Part shown: piece after piece, positions 16,241-24,987 of the stretch
Layout of the letters: the number at the start of each line of letters is the position of its first letter
Numbering within the stretch: position 1 is the stretch's first letter
Source: Chryseobacterium viscerum
GTDB lineage: Bacteria > Bacteroidota > Bacteroidia > Flavobacteriales > Weeksellaceae
Assembly: GCF_025949665.1 (NCBI RefSeq)
Contig: NZ_JAPDFT010000001.1
Coordinates: 2,294,001 to 2,358,000, forward strand
DNA: 64,000 nt
Direction: 5' to 3'
The notes under the pieces: model-generated
Told to the model about the DNA's origin: nothing
The model's input: the letters and a program-made list of their open reading frames with translations, nothing else
Databases searched by the model: none
Program-made: the position numbers and the translations under genes

Positions 16241-17533
16241 TTAGAAGTTCAGAATAACTTTTTCCAGAACCCTTTCATAAAGTCTTTTGTTATCAGTCAA
16301 AATTTCTCCTTCTCCAACTACTCCATCAGAAAGAATCATATCACCCGCAGCTGTGATCGCCAAATCAACCATATACTTCTTTTCATCACCGTTTACCGTT
16401 TTGACAGTATTTCCCAAAAATGAAACTTTTATCACCTTGGCTTTTATGACTCCGTATTCTTCATGAGGAAAATTGTTGAGTCTTATCAGTACATCCTGGC
16501 TTTGTTTAATTTTACCCAATCCGAAATCTGAGATAAGCATCTGGCCATTGACTTTATTGGATGCTGGAACAATCGCAAAGATGGGATCCTGATGATTTAT
16601 ATATTGATTATTTTTCAGAAAGCTTAAAAATTGCACCTTTCCACCAACGGGAGCAATAATCAAAAAAGCTCTTTTCCAAGCCCTAATTTTATTAATTAGG
16701 TCATTATAGCTATTGTACAAGTCGGAGATAAGTTTTTCCTCTTTTTCCGTTTTCAGGATCCGTGCCTCTGTGCTTTTATTTTTTGTACTCAGAATTTCCT
16801 GGTCCAGTTTATGAATCTCCTGTTTAGTCGTATTATTGTATTGTAGCGCGCTGAGATAGTTTTGCTCTGTATCTTCAAATTGCTGCTGGCTAATTATCTG
16901 GGCATCTCTAAGTAGGGAATCTCTTGTAAGCTTATTGTACCCCAATTTATCATTCTTGTTGATCAGTTTAACCCTATCTTTCTGTAAGTACAGCTGCTTC
17001 TCCTGTTTACTTGCAAGATTGTCTAACAGCTTTTGCTGTTTGTCATAAAGGTCGTTCTTAGAAAAAAGAACATATTGCTGTAAGGCATTAAGGAAAGTAA
17101 AATAGTTGTTATTGATCTCACCAACATGAACAATTTTAGGAAGGGAATGGTAAAATGAAGCAAAATCTGTATCCGCATTAAAATTTAGCATTGTTTTTTC
17201 CAGCGCTAACATTTCCTGAAAAGATGCTTCATTTTCAATATAAGCTACAATATCGCCTTTATTAACAGCATCGTGATCTTTTTTCAAAATAACTACCGGT
17301 CCCTGATGATTGGCCACAAGAGATATGGATGGATTATCTGCAACGATCGTGACAGATCCTTTATAAGAATCTGGATATTTTATCGCAAATAAGGCGATGA
17401 TAAGTACTAATAGAAGTAAACTGATCAGAACAAAAATCCGTATACTAACATTACTCGGTATTCGTGAAACTAGAAAAGTAATTTCTTCCGAATTAGGCTG
17501 TGGTGGTCTCTGTATGTAATTTCTCGGCTCCAT
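16241..17533 (-). CDS. HlyD family secretion adaptor (periplasmic adaptor of a peptide exporter)
   Basis: The 430-residue protein has a cytoplasmic N-terminus rich in Pro/Asn, one transmembrane helix (about 33-50, FVLISLLLLVLIIALFAI), a split biotinyl-lipoyl domain (VVILKKDHDAVNKGDIVAYI and later APVGGKVQFLSF), and a long alpha-hairpin (about 100-280) for docking to an outer-membrane channel. The C-terminal beta-barrel domain contains VLIRLNNFPHEEYG. It bridges the inner-membrane ABC exporter and an outer-membrane factor, which is not encoded here. Its start overlaps the end of the C39-peptidase ABC transporter gene by 41 bp, so the two are translationally coupled. Confidence 0.9.
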   Translation of the reverse strand: MEPRNYIQRPPQPNSEEITFLVSRIPSNVSIRIFVLISLLLLVLIIALFAIKYPDSYKGSVTIVADNPSISLVANHQGPVVILKKDHDAVNKGDIVAYIENEASFQEMLALEKTMLNFNADTDFASFYHSLPKIVHVGEINNNYFTFLNALQQYVLFSKNDLYDKQQKLLDNLASKQEKQLYLQKDRVKLINKNDKLGYNKLTRDSLLRDAQIISQQQFEDTEQNYLSALQYNNTTKQEIHKLDQEILSTKNKSTEARILKTEKEEKLISDLYNSYNDLINKIRAWKRAFLIIAPVGGKVQFLSFLKNNQYINHQDPIFAIVPASNKVNGQMLISDFGLGKIKQSQDVLIRLNNFPHEEYGVIKAKVIKVSFLGNTVKTVNGDEKKYMVDLAITAAGDMILSDGVVGEGEILTDNKRLYERVLEKVILNF

Positions 17534-19709
17534 TTAAAACATTTATTTGACTTTCAAAAAGCTTATAATAATGTCCCTTTTGATTCATAAGGGTCATGTG
17601 ATTTCCTCTTTCTATAATCCTACCGTCTTTCATTACGATAATCTGATCTGCATTCATAATGGTACTTAAACGATGGGCAACAATTACAACCGTTTTATTA
17701 ACGAATACCCCGGAAAGGGAATGAACAATATTTTTTTCATTGATTGAGTCAAGTGCATTGGTCGCCTCATCCAGAAAGATATATTTCGGATTTCGGTATA
17801 AAGCTCTTGCGATAAGGATTCTCTGCTTTTGTCCGCCACTTATTCCCCTTCCATTTTCACCGATTTTCGTTTTGTATCCCAAAGGCATGTTCTCAATCTC
17901 TTGTGTCATATTGGCAATAGCAACGACATCTTTTAGCAGTTTATAATCAATATTATTTGTATTGAGGACAATATTATTTAATACAGTATCATTAAATATC
18001 TTACCGTTCTGGAAAACACTTCCACACTGATCTCTCCAGTTAGAAATGCTTATATTTTTATAATTCATCTCACCCACTGTAATATCACCGGCAGAAGGCT
18101 CATACAATCGCAGCAAAAGCTTTAGTATTGTAGATTTACCACTACCGCTGTCTCCCACAAAAGCAGTAGTCTTTCCTTCTGGGACAACAAAGTTTAGATT
18201 CTGTAATACGTATGGCTGGCGAGCAGAATACTGAAAGTACACATTTGAAAACTTTAAGGTTCCCGAGGAAGGCAGCGTAAAGCTGTTATTTTCATAATTA
18301 TCTTCTTCGGGCAAACTCTTGATCTCGCGAATTCGGCTAAAGCTTAATTTCGCCATCTGGAAACCCAGAAAAAACTGAACCAGTTGCTGAATGGGACCAT
18401 TCAACATTCCCAGTATCATTTGAATGGATAAAAGCTCTCCAAGGGTCATTTTAGCATTAATCACCAGCACTGCACAATAAAAAGTAATTGATACATTTTT
18501 AAGATTATCAATAACCTGCGCTCCCACGTTCTGCCTATTCGTAATGGATTGCATCTGCAGATTCTGTTTAAAGATTTTGGCTTGTATTTCGTCCCATTTC
18601 AATTTTCTGGAAACTTCATAGTTATTGATCTTAATTTCCTGAATGTTATTAATCGTTTCAATCCAGAATCCCTGGTCCTTACCCATTAAAGCAAAATAAT
18701 TCATATCAACCTGTTTCCGAGCTTTAAAAAAAAGAAATATATAGGTAAGATAAATTGCAGTACCCGCTATGAAAATAAGGAAAACCGGAATGCTGTAAAT
18801 CACAAGAACAAAAATGAAAGCAGAAAATGATAAAAGGGAAAAAATAATATTCAAAGAATTCCCCATGATAAAACTTCTTATTCTTTCATGGTCATGGGCT
18901 CGCTGCAGGATATCTCCCGGATGTTTATTCTCAAAAAAACTGAAAGGCAGTTTTAAAAGCTTCGATAGATAATCTGATATAATATTAACACTTACTCTGT
19001 TTGAAACCTGCAGGATGATCCAGTCCCGTATAATCGTTGAAAAAAAAGAACAGATAATAAGCGCCAGATTAGCGATCAAGATCATCTTAATAAACTGTAA
19101 ATCCCTTTTGTTCACTCCGATATCGATTACAGATCTGGAGATAAACGGCAGAAATAAATTCAGTCCCGTAATTATAGTCATTACTAAAAGTAATAAAAAC
19201 AGTATTTTTTTGTAGTTTGAAAAATACCTGAGGAAATCGAACAGCGTATTCTTCTGCTCAATGACTTCTTCAATATGGACAGTTTTAAAATTATGGGCAG
19301 GTTCAATTAAAAGCGCAATCCCTTTTTCATTGTTTTTTTTCCATTTGCTTTGAAATTCAACCAGTTGATATACTACCTTCCCCCTTGCCGGATCCGATAT
19401 ATAAATCTTATCTCCTTTAATTCGATAGATAACCACAAAATGACTTTCACCCCAGTGAAGAATTGCGGGTAGATGAACCTGTGATTTTAATTCCAGAAAA
19501 GTACAACGCACTGCATGAGACTTGATTCCGATTTTTTCGCAGGCATATATAAGGTCAGCAAGAGAGACTCCTTCCTTTGTTATGCTGCATAAATCCCTCA
19601 GAAATTGTAACGAATAATATCTTCCGTAATGTTTGGCTATTATCCTCAGACATGTTGGACCACAATCCATTTTATCATACTGCCTTTCGTGCGGAAAGCT
19701 TTTGATCAT
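17493..19709 (-). CDS. Peptidase-containing ABC transporter (C39 peptidase, double-glycine leader processing)
   Basis: Start at the ATG 19709; the frame extends five codons to a TTG. The 738-residue product has three parts. The N-terminal C39 peptidase (1-130) has Gln10, Cys16 (DCGPTC), His90 (GESHFVVIY) and Asp106 (ISDPARG) as catalytic set. Six transmembrane helices span about 160-440. The ATPase has Walker A GDSGSGKST (near 515), signature ISGGQKQR (near 625) and Walker B YIFLDEAT. Such proteins cut double-glycine leaders and export the cargo. The gene is divergent from ispD-like/GT25-LicD/leader-peptide genes; the double-glycine protein at 21755 is the obvious substrate. Confidence 0.93.
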   Translation of the reverse strand: MIKSFPHERQYDKMDCGPTCLRIIAKHYGRYYSLQFLRDLCSITKEGVSLADLIYACEKIGIKSHAVRCTFLELKSQVHLPAILHWGESHFVVIYRIKGDKIYISDPARGKVVYQLVEFQSKWKKNNEKGIALLIEPAHNFKTVHIEEVIEQKNTLFDFLRYFSNYKKILFLLLLVMTIITGLNLFLPFISRSVIDIGVNKRDLQFIKMILIANLALIICSFFSTIIRDWIILQVSNRVSVNIISDYLSKLLKLPFSFFENKHPGDILQRAHDHERIRSFIMGNSLNIIFSLLSFSAFIFVLVIYSIPVFLIFIAGTAIYLTYIFLFFKARKQVDMNYFALMGKDQGFWIETINNIQEIKINNYEVSRKLKWDEIQAKIFKQNLQMQSITNRQNVGAQVIDNLKNVSITFYCAVLVINAKMTLGELLSIQMILGMLNGPIQQLVQFFLGFQMAKLSFSRIREIKSLPEEDNYENNSFTLPSSGTLKFSNVYFQYSARQPYVLQNLNFVVPEGKTTAFVGDSGSGKSTILKLLLRLYEPSAGDITVGEMNYKNISISNWRDQCGSVFQNGKIFNDTVLNNIVLNTNNIDYKLLKDVVAIANMTQEIENMPLGYKTKIGENGRGISGGQKQRILIARALYRNPKYIFLDEATNALDSINEKNIVHSLSGVFVNKTVVIVAHRLSTIMNADQIIVMKDGRIIERGNHMTLMNQKGHYYKLFESQINVLNGAEKLHTETTTA

Positions 19710-19815
19710 TAGTTTTTTTTGCAAAATAATAACCTCTAAGAATATAAAAAAAACCGTAACTCAACAATTAATAGAATGTTCACAATCCATTCACACCCGT
19801 GCAATTTTTATGTTC

Positions 19816-19823
19816 TAGTTTTG
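19816..19823 (+). promoter_or_regulatory. Candidate -7 box for the rightward modification/precursor operon
   Basis: TAGTTTTG matches TAnnTTTG exactly and lies 10 bp before the ATG at 19834. No clear TTG -33 element was found at the right distance. If this promoter is used, the start at 19846 may be favoured over 19834. Confidence 0.4.
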
Positions 19824-19833
19824 ACATCAGTAA

Positions 19834-20547
19834 ATGAAACGGTTGATGAGAACGAAGAAATATATTATAATTGTAGCAGCTGGTGAGGGTAACAGAATGG
19901 GCGCTGAAAACGCAAAGCAGTTCCTTCCCCTTGATGGTAAACCAATTCTAATCCATACCATCGATACCTTCTTAAACCATCCCACTCTTATTTTTGACAT
20001 AATCCTGGTTCTTAATAACTCTCATTTGGAAATTTGGGATGATTTATGCCAGCAATACTATTATCTCAAGTCCATTAAAATTGTTATCGGAGGCAGGGAA
20101 AGGTTTCACTCTGTAAAGAATGCAATTGACACCATTACCGATCATGAATGCTATATCGGAATTCACGATGGTGTCAGACCATTCGTAAGCGAAACGGTAA
20201 TTGAAAGCGCTTTCTCAGAGGTAATTAAACATGATGCTGTTGTTCCCGTTATAGCCATGATTCCTACTATAAGAATGACAGATGGTGACAATAACCAGAG
20301 CATGAACCGCAGCGATTTTAAGGTTGTTCAAACACCCCAGGTCTTCAAGTCTGAAATTATAAAAAGAGCTTATCAGACCCCTTATCAATCATTTTTTTTT
20401 GATGATGCTACAGTAGTTGAACATCACGGACATAGTATAAAACTTATTGAAGGCAATGAGGAAAACATAAAAATAACACTACCCATCGATTACCTTACTG
20501 CAAAAGCCTTACAAAAAACAAAACTAATACATGATATTTCAAATTAA
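19834..20547 (+). CDS. IspD-family cytidylyltransferase
   Basis: The 237-residue protein has the IspD signatures in order: VAAGEGNRMGAENAKQF (CTP-binding loop), GGRERFHSVKNAI, IHDGVRPFVS, VVQTPQVFK, DDATVVE and EGNEENIKIT. The family makes CDP-methylerythritol (IspD) or CDP-ribitol (TarI and human CRPPA/ISPD). The motifs fit true IspD well, so it might be the housekeeping isoprenoid enzyme. But it overlaps the start of a GT25-LicD fusion (17 bp overlap) and sits in a peptide-export island, where a CDP-alditol donor for LicD would be expected. An ATG at 19846 is an alternative start. Which role is right depends on whether another ispD exists in the genome. Confidence 0.85.
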   Translation: MKRLMRTKKYIIIVAAGEGNRMGAENAKQFLPLDGKPILIHTIDTFLNHPTLIFDIILVLNNSHLEIWDDLCQQYYYLKSIKIVIGGRERFHSVKNAIDTITDHECYIGIHDGVRPFVSETVIESAFSEVIKHDAVVPVIAMIPTIRMTDGDNNQSMNRSDFKVVQTPQVFKSEIIKRAYQTPYQSFFFDDATVVEHHGHSIKLIEGNEENIKITLPIDYLTAKALQKTKLIHDISN

Positions 20548-21730
20548 AGAAGGAGCCATATACTCCACTGCCGGCAATGAGACAGTTGAAATCAGTTCCA
20601 ATATAACGGTATTATCCAATGATCAAAATTTCCACAAAAATAAATATGGATTTGAGATATCTCCGACAGACATTCAGAATTACGCAGCCCACATTTTTAT
20701 TTGGGAGTATATTTTAAAGAATGACATAACAATACCCTGCATTATTATTGAAAATGATGTTAAACTTAAGCATAAATATGAAGAACTGCGTAAAGACATC
20801 GATTCACTTCCAAATGAATGGGATTTAATCATTCCATATAATAAATTGCAAGGGAATACCATCTCCAGAAACGAGATATTCCCCAGCAGACTGGGCTATT
20901 ATTGGGGCAGTTATATCTACGTTATCAATGGAGAAAAAATCACATCGATGGACTGCTTAAAAAGTATTAAACAGCCAATCGATGAAGAAATACTGGAGTG
21001 TTCTTTTAACAACTCTTTAAAAACACTTGTGATTGACACCGGCTGGTTTGACTATGATGAGGAAAACTGCCCTATCTACAAAAGCAGAGGAGCGTTTTTT
21101 ATTGAGAAAATAAAAAAGATTAATCTATGGGAAGAAAGACATAAGGAGCAGGCAGTAGAAATACTCAAATACCTGGGTGAAAAAGCAAAGGAACTCAATT
21201 TGAGTCTTTTTGCTCATGCAGGAACGCTTCTGGGGATCATAAGACATGATGATATTATGCCATGGGATGATGATATAGACTTATGCATAGATGAGAATGA
21301 AATTCAGCTTCTACTGCGTGCAGTGGAAAATGACAATATCATCAAATATACAAAGCGTATCTGGCATAAAACAGGATCTGAGTATTACAAATTTTTCTAT
21401 AAAGATGGTGAATACAAGGAAGGTTATGATTACACATTTCCATTTGTGGACATCTGGTTGCTTTTTCACAAAGAAGAAAGTTCATATATGACTTCAGACG
21501 GGTATGAGGTACCAATGGCCGATTACTTTCCGGGAAAGGCTTATGAACTTTATAAGGCTCCTATCCTTGTTCCCCATAATCATGAATCAATTCTACAAAA
21601 AATGTATAAAAACTGGGACAAATATATTAAAGTTTTCTCATGGTCTCACCGCAAAAAAGAAAACTGCATTGATAGTATTATTGCCCCTATCCAGACTGAC
21701 GGCAAGGGCCGGCTTATGAACCAAAACTAA
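20531..21730 (+). CDS. GT25-like glycosyltransferase fused to a LicD/fukutin-type phosphotransferase
   Basis: The protein has 399 residues. The N-terminal half (about 1-190) resembles GT25 (LPS/collagen galactosyltransferase type): SPTDIQNYAAHIFIWEYIL corresponds to the family's conserved helix, and CIIIENDVK (near 73) to the ExD donor/metal motif. The C-terminal half (about 205-399) is a LicD domain with AHAGTLLGIIRHDD and MPWDDDIDLCI (near 243), the DD metal site. LicD/fukutin proteins transfer phosphocholine or phosphoribitol from a CDP donor onto sugars. Fusion of the two suggests one protein adds a sugar and then decorates it with a phospho-alditol. It overlaps the IspD-like gene and is followed 24 bp later by the leader-peptide gene. 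Confidence 0.8.
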   Translation: MIFQIKEGAIYSTAGNETVEISSNITVLSNDQNFHKNKYGFEISPTDIQNYAAHIFIWEYILKNDITIPCIIIENDVKLKHKYEELRKDIDSLPNEWDLIIPYNKLQGNTISRNEIFPSRLGYYWGSYIYVINGEKITSMDCLKSIKQPIDEEILECSFNNSLKTLVIDTGWFDYDEENCPIYKSRGAFFIEKIKKINLWEERHKEQAVEILKYLGEKAKELNLSLFAHAGTLLGIIRHDDIMPWDDDIDLCIDENEIQLLLRAVENDNIIKYTKRIWHKTGSEYYKFFYKDGEYKEGYDYTFPFVDIWLLFHKEESSYMTSDGYEVPMADYFPGKAYELYKAPILVPHNHESILQKMYKNWDKYIKVFSWSHRKKENCIDSIIAPIQTDGKGRLMNQN

Positions 21731-21754
21731 TAACCTTTTTTAAAATTTAAATAC

Positions 21755-22429
21755 ATGAGAAACTCGAAAGTACTCGAGCTCAACAGTACATTGGAACTGT
21801 TGACAGAAAATGAATTGTACGCATTCAAGGGAGGTCTTGAAGGCGGACAGAGCGAGCATGAAATTCCGGAAGTCATTATTACTGTCCCTGGAGGAGATGA
21901 TGGCGGAGGAAATGATCCTGGCGGGAACGATGATGGTAATCCTCCAACATGGGATGACGATGATCCTCCTTATGGGGGTGATGGCGATGACCCGTTTCCT
22001 CCCGATGGAGGTGGTGATCCAGATGGTAGCAATCCAAGTGAGGCAGATGGAATTCTAGAAACTCCTACAGCCAGAGAAGTCCTGTGGCTACTTTTAAATA
22101 CATCAGGAGCAGATCGTGATAAGATGCGCCATAACGCAGCCTTGGCAGCTCAATATGGAAAAGGACAGGTTGACAATGTCTATGATGCATTAAGACATGC
22201 GATGTGGTCAGCAATGGATGCCGCAGATATCGGGTTGGATAAGGCTAAAGAATTTCACACCCTGCATGAAACCGTAAATCCAGGAAACGATAATACAATG
22301 GATCTGCATAATAATGATTGGGGGTTCAATTGGTTTTCACAGCACGGAAATCCTGATAACAACATGCAACAGTTTATCAATGACTTTAATGCAGCAGTAG
22401 CAAGCGGACAAATACAAACCCATCCATAA
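21755..22429 (+). CDS. Double-glycine-leader exported protein with DUF6973-like C-terminal domain (putative bacteriocin/toxin)
   Basis: The 224-residue protein starts with a leader, MRNSKVLELNSTLELLTENE followed by LYAFKGG, that ends in Gly26-Gly27. This has the style of Bacteroidota double-glycine precursors cut by C39 peptidases. Residues 28-105 are an acidic Gly/Asp/Pro-rich linker (GGDDGGGNDPGGNDDG and similar). The C-terminal domain (about 110-224) contains DALRHAMWSAMDAADIG and TMDLHNNDWG, which match my memory of DUF6973, a domain seen in secreted polymorphic-toxin proteins. Activity is unknown. It lies in an operon with CDP-donor and GT25-LicD genes and opposite the C39 transporter, so it is probably modified in the cytoplasm, then cut and exported. 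The lipoprotein that follows after 1 bp may protect the producer. Confidence 0.75.
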   Translation: MRNSKVLELNSTLELLTENELYAFKGGLEGGQSEHEIPEVIITVPGGDDGGGNDPGGNDDGNPPTWDDDDPPYGGDGDDPFPPDGGGDPDGSNPSEADGILETPTAREVLWLLLNTSGADRDKMRHNAALAAQYGKGQVDNVYDALRHAMWSAMDAADIGLDKAKEFHTLHETVNPGNDNTMDLHNNDWGFNWFSQHGNPDNNMQQFINDFNAAVASGQIQTHP

Positions 22430-22430
22430 A

Positions 22431-22988
22431 ATGAGAATAAAAAGGCTAAATTTTTTGATTCTAATACTATTAGCATCTCTTACATTTTCCTGCCATGCAC
22501 AGACCAACACGGAATGCTTAACAAAGCTTGAACAAAAACTTTCTCCTAAAATTAATACCAATAATAAAGTAGGTGAAATAATAAACGTTCGAGATGAAGT
22601 AAATTGTTTCGACTGGGATACATTAGTCGTACAAATGGCAATAAACCCTAAAGAAATGACTGAGCAAGCACTTAGCATTAAAATTCCACAAAACTACGAC
22701 TACAGTTGGGAAAGTGATAATACAGCGATGCTGTTATTTTTAAAAGGCAATACTGTTGTCCATTATATTCTTCAGAAGCCTTCTGTTGATAAACAGACAT
22801 TTGACTCTGCCCAATCAATCAAGGCATATGATTTTCTGAAGCTGGTTAACAACTCTGGAGATAATGCATATGCAAAAATTCCAAAGGAGAAAGCTGTTTT
22901 TGAAACCTATCAAATTTATTATCATGATGCAAAAGGTCAAAAGACGAGCAACCCAAAATTTGGTCTTGGAATAAGGGTGAAGAGTTAG
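22431..22988 (+). CDS. Small lipoprotein, candidate immunity factor
   Basis: The 185-residue protein begins with a signal peptide ending LTFSCHAQ (lipobox FSC, Cys21), so it should be a periplasmic or outer-membrane lipoprotein. The rest is soluble, with no family I recognise. It starts 1 bp after the stop of the double-glycine DUF6973-like protein and ends at a terminator, so it is the last gene of that operon. Immediate position after a putative toxin suggests an immunity function; this is inference only. Confidence 0.7.
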   Translation: MRIKRLNFLILILLASLTFSCHAQTNTECLTKLEQKLSPKINTNNKVGEIINVRDEVNCFDWDTLVVQMAINPKEMTEQALSIKIPQNYDYSWESDNTAMLLFLKGNTVVHYILQKPSVDKQTFDSAQSIKAYDFLKLVNNSGDNAYAKIPKEKAVFETYQIYYHDAKGQKTSNPKFGLGIRVKS

Positions 22989-23025
22989 AACCACAACAAT
23001 TTACTCACATTCTTTTTGTTTTATT

Positions 23026-23050
23026 AGGCTGTCTTTGGACAGCCTTTTTT
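23026..23050 (+). terminator. Terminator of the precursor operon
   Basis: AGGCTGTC (23026-23033) pairs with GACAGCCT (23038-23045) around a four-base loop, followed by six T's. Confidence 0.85.
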
Positions 23051-23187
23051 AATGATTCATTCCGTCTTGTAACATTAATCCATCTAGTGTTGATCTTTAA
23101 TTAATTCTGGTGAAGCAGAAGCCTTTCTTTAACAACTCACATTGCATATCAAGAGAAAGAAAGTCAATTGATCGATTTTCAGATCCA

Positions 23188-23490
23188 TCATTTATCGATT
23201 ACTTCCATATTTTTTATATGCACTTTATTTAAAAACTGTCTATCTATATATGTTGAAGTTGATTTTGACAAAGGGTTTATATACATCACCCTTGAAGACA
23301 AATGCGATGCTTTCTCTTCTTCAAACTCAATAAACAGCAGGGTTTTCTTAAGCCACGAATTCTCCAATACATAGCACCAAATTTCTTTTGTATAATGATC
23401 AGGCCCCCCTTCCATAGCGTAGCGTACTTCATTTCTCTTTTTCCCTATAAGATTATAATTTTTCAGCTTATTTTTGACTTTCAAATACAT
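23188..23490 (-). CDS. Small hypothetical protein, BamE/SmpA-like pattern
   Basis: About 100 residues from the ATG at 23490 (a TTG lies four codons upstream). The pattern NLIGKKRNEVRYAM...WCYVLENSW...KTLLFIEFEE recalls the BamE/SmpA-type fold, in which 'G.t..eV...lG.P' is followed by a short beta-sheet. No signal peptide is present, so either the N-terminus is missing or it is cytoplasmic. It faces the toxin operon's terminator, next to degraded DNA. It may be part of an immunity-gene cluster or a remnant. Confidence 0.45.
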   Translation of the reverse strand: MYLKVKNKLKNYNLIGKKRNEVRYAMEGGPDHYTKEIWCYVLENSWLKKTLLFIEFEEEKASHLSSRVMYINPLSKSTSTYIDRQFLNKVHIKNMEVIDK

Positions 23491-23934
23491 ATTTATTTCC
23501 AAAATTTTGTTTATAGTATCTTCTTAAAAGAAGTGTATATTCATTTCAAATATTCTAATAGCTACTTGAGCTTATATTTATTTACATCTTCACATCAAAA
23601 AATTTCAAGTTCAATTGAGGTTTTTGTTTTTATAAAGAAGGATTTGAGTATCTTTTAGAGCCTAATAGGAAGGGCTTCTCCACCATTGACAGGTTACAGG
23701 TGATTATACCTTTTATGGTTTTGTATTCCATCATTTTAATCTCATTATCTGTGTTTTATAGATATACTATCAAACAGCCTGCCAGATCTTTCTAAAAATA
23801 AATAGATATAAAACCGCATGAGTCTTCGTAATTGTTAATAAGGCTGAAAATATTATTAATCAGCACAGGGATTAATCTGTTGTACCTGCATATAACTATT
23901 CTTCAACGTATCGGTTTGATTACTCCCTTCTACC
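23491..23934. other. Region without a convincing gene
   Basis: Only short frames occur here. The sequence joins the small BamE-like gene to a surface-protein relic and probably contains debris of past insertions. Confidence 0.4.
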
Positions 23935-24213
23935 TTACGAAAGCATATAGATAACCTGAATATTTTTATTTGGTGTTATAAATGCCAGCAAATATGGCTG
24001 AATCCCGGTAAAGTCATTGTAATTATTTTGAAATACAGTTGTTCTTGGAACATTTTGGGTAGAGGCTGATATATTATCTGTCTCATTATACCATTGGTAA
24101 GAAAACGCTGCATATTAATTTGTGATATTATAACTGTTAAAAAAGGAGGCTTCCAATCGATAAGTATTTCCAGCTGTAAGAGAAAAGTTTCCCACACTAA
24201 AAATATTCTGAAG
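23935..24213 (-). pseudogene. Relic of a surface/adhesin-type protein C-terminus
   Basis: In one minus-strand frame the sequence reads QNIFSVGNFSLTAGNTYRLE, then ASFFNSYNITN, a TAA stop, then YAAFSYQWYNETDNISAS and further, ending PNKNIQVIYMLS and a stop at 23935. This resembles the C-terminal jelly-roll-like domain of Flavobacteria surface proteins ('L..G.TY.LEA...F'). The in-frame stop and absence of an upstream part mark it as dead. It abuts the 83-residue gene at 24197. Confidence 0.6.
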
Positions 24214-24448
24214 GTCTATTTTTCAATTCAATTTCTACTTCTTCAAATGGGAAACCATCTGTATATTGATAAATTAGTGGATCCTCATAACCTAGTTTAA
24301 TAACCATTGCTCGTTCACTAGATAAACTTTCATAGAATAAATGTAGGAATGACAAAGCTTCATCTGGGGTATCAAAATATACTGAACAAAAATCACTCAT
24401 TTGTATATCCTCTGTATATGTAGAGATTAAAATCTTATTTTTTTTCAT
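24197..24448 (-). CDS. Hypothetical 83-residue protein
   Basis: An ATG at 24448 opens a frame of 83 residues, acidic and soluble, with no family I recognise (for example FDTPDEALSFLHLFYESL). Its stop falls exactly in the surface-protein relic, so the original C-terminus may have been replaced by rearrangement. Confidence 0.45.
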   Translation of the reverse strand: MKKNKILISTYTEDIQMSDFCSVYFDTPDEALSFLHLFYESLSSERAMVIKLGYEDPLIYQYTDGFPFEEVEIELKNRPSEYF

Positions 24449-24579
24449 ATTATCGTTTTTTAAGATTATTTAATCGGTTTTCGCAAATATTTTCACAGAC
24501 ACTATAGGCTATTGAATGTGGCAGCAAGATGCCATAAAATGTCGATATCAAATCAATGTTATATATATTACAGACTATC

Positions 24580-24876
24580 CTAATAATATCCGGAAGATTT
24601 ATTAAAACTGTTTCTGATCAGCTGATGCACATCGGAAAGCTTATAATATAATTTACCGCTTATCGTGTAATAAGGTAGTTTTTTGTCTGACCGGTAACGC
24701 TGTAATGACCGTGAACTGATTTTAAGCATCTGAAGTACGTCCTGGTTATCCAGTAACTGCTCACCATCAATAGAAGACAGTTCATTTTGTTTTGTGCTTA
24801 TTTTTTCATGAAGGATATCAAAACGAGTCATAATTCTCCCCATCCAAGCCATAAATTCTATTCTGTCAATATTCAT
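24580..24876 (-). CDS. Helix-turn-helix (excisionase-like) protein of mobile-element type
   Basis: The 98-residue protein has a C-terminal MerR/excisionase-type HTH: LLDNQDVLQMLKISSRSLQR and then KLPYYTISGKLYYKLSDV. An N-terminal coiled segment precedes it. This layout is that of the small DNA-binding proteins found beside RteC in Bacteroidota conjugative transposons. It lies 111 bp after the RteC-like gene on the same strand. Confidence 0.75.
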   Translation of the reverse strand: MNIDRIEFMAWMGRIMTRFDILHEKISTKQNELSSIDGEQLLDNQDVLQMLKISSRSLQRYRSDKKLPYYTISGKLYYKLSDVHQLIRNSFNKSSGYY

Positions 24877-24987
24877 GATATTTGTTTTTTATGAGTAGAA
24901 CAAAGTTTAGGCTTTACATAGAAATTCCTTCGGTAGGAATTCGTAACTACCGAAAGATTTTATGCTAAAAAATAATAGAAGCCAAAT

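Noticed and set aside
23976..24197. 73-residue reading frame on the minus strand
   Set aside because: A different frame of the same stretch shows a clear surface-protein relic, so this frame is a shadow.
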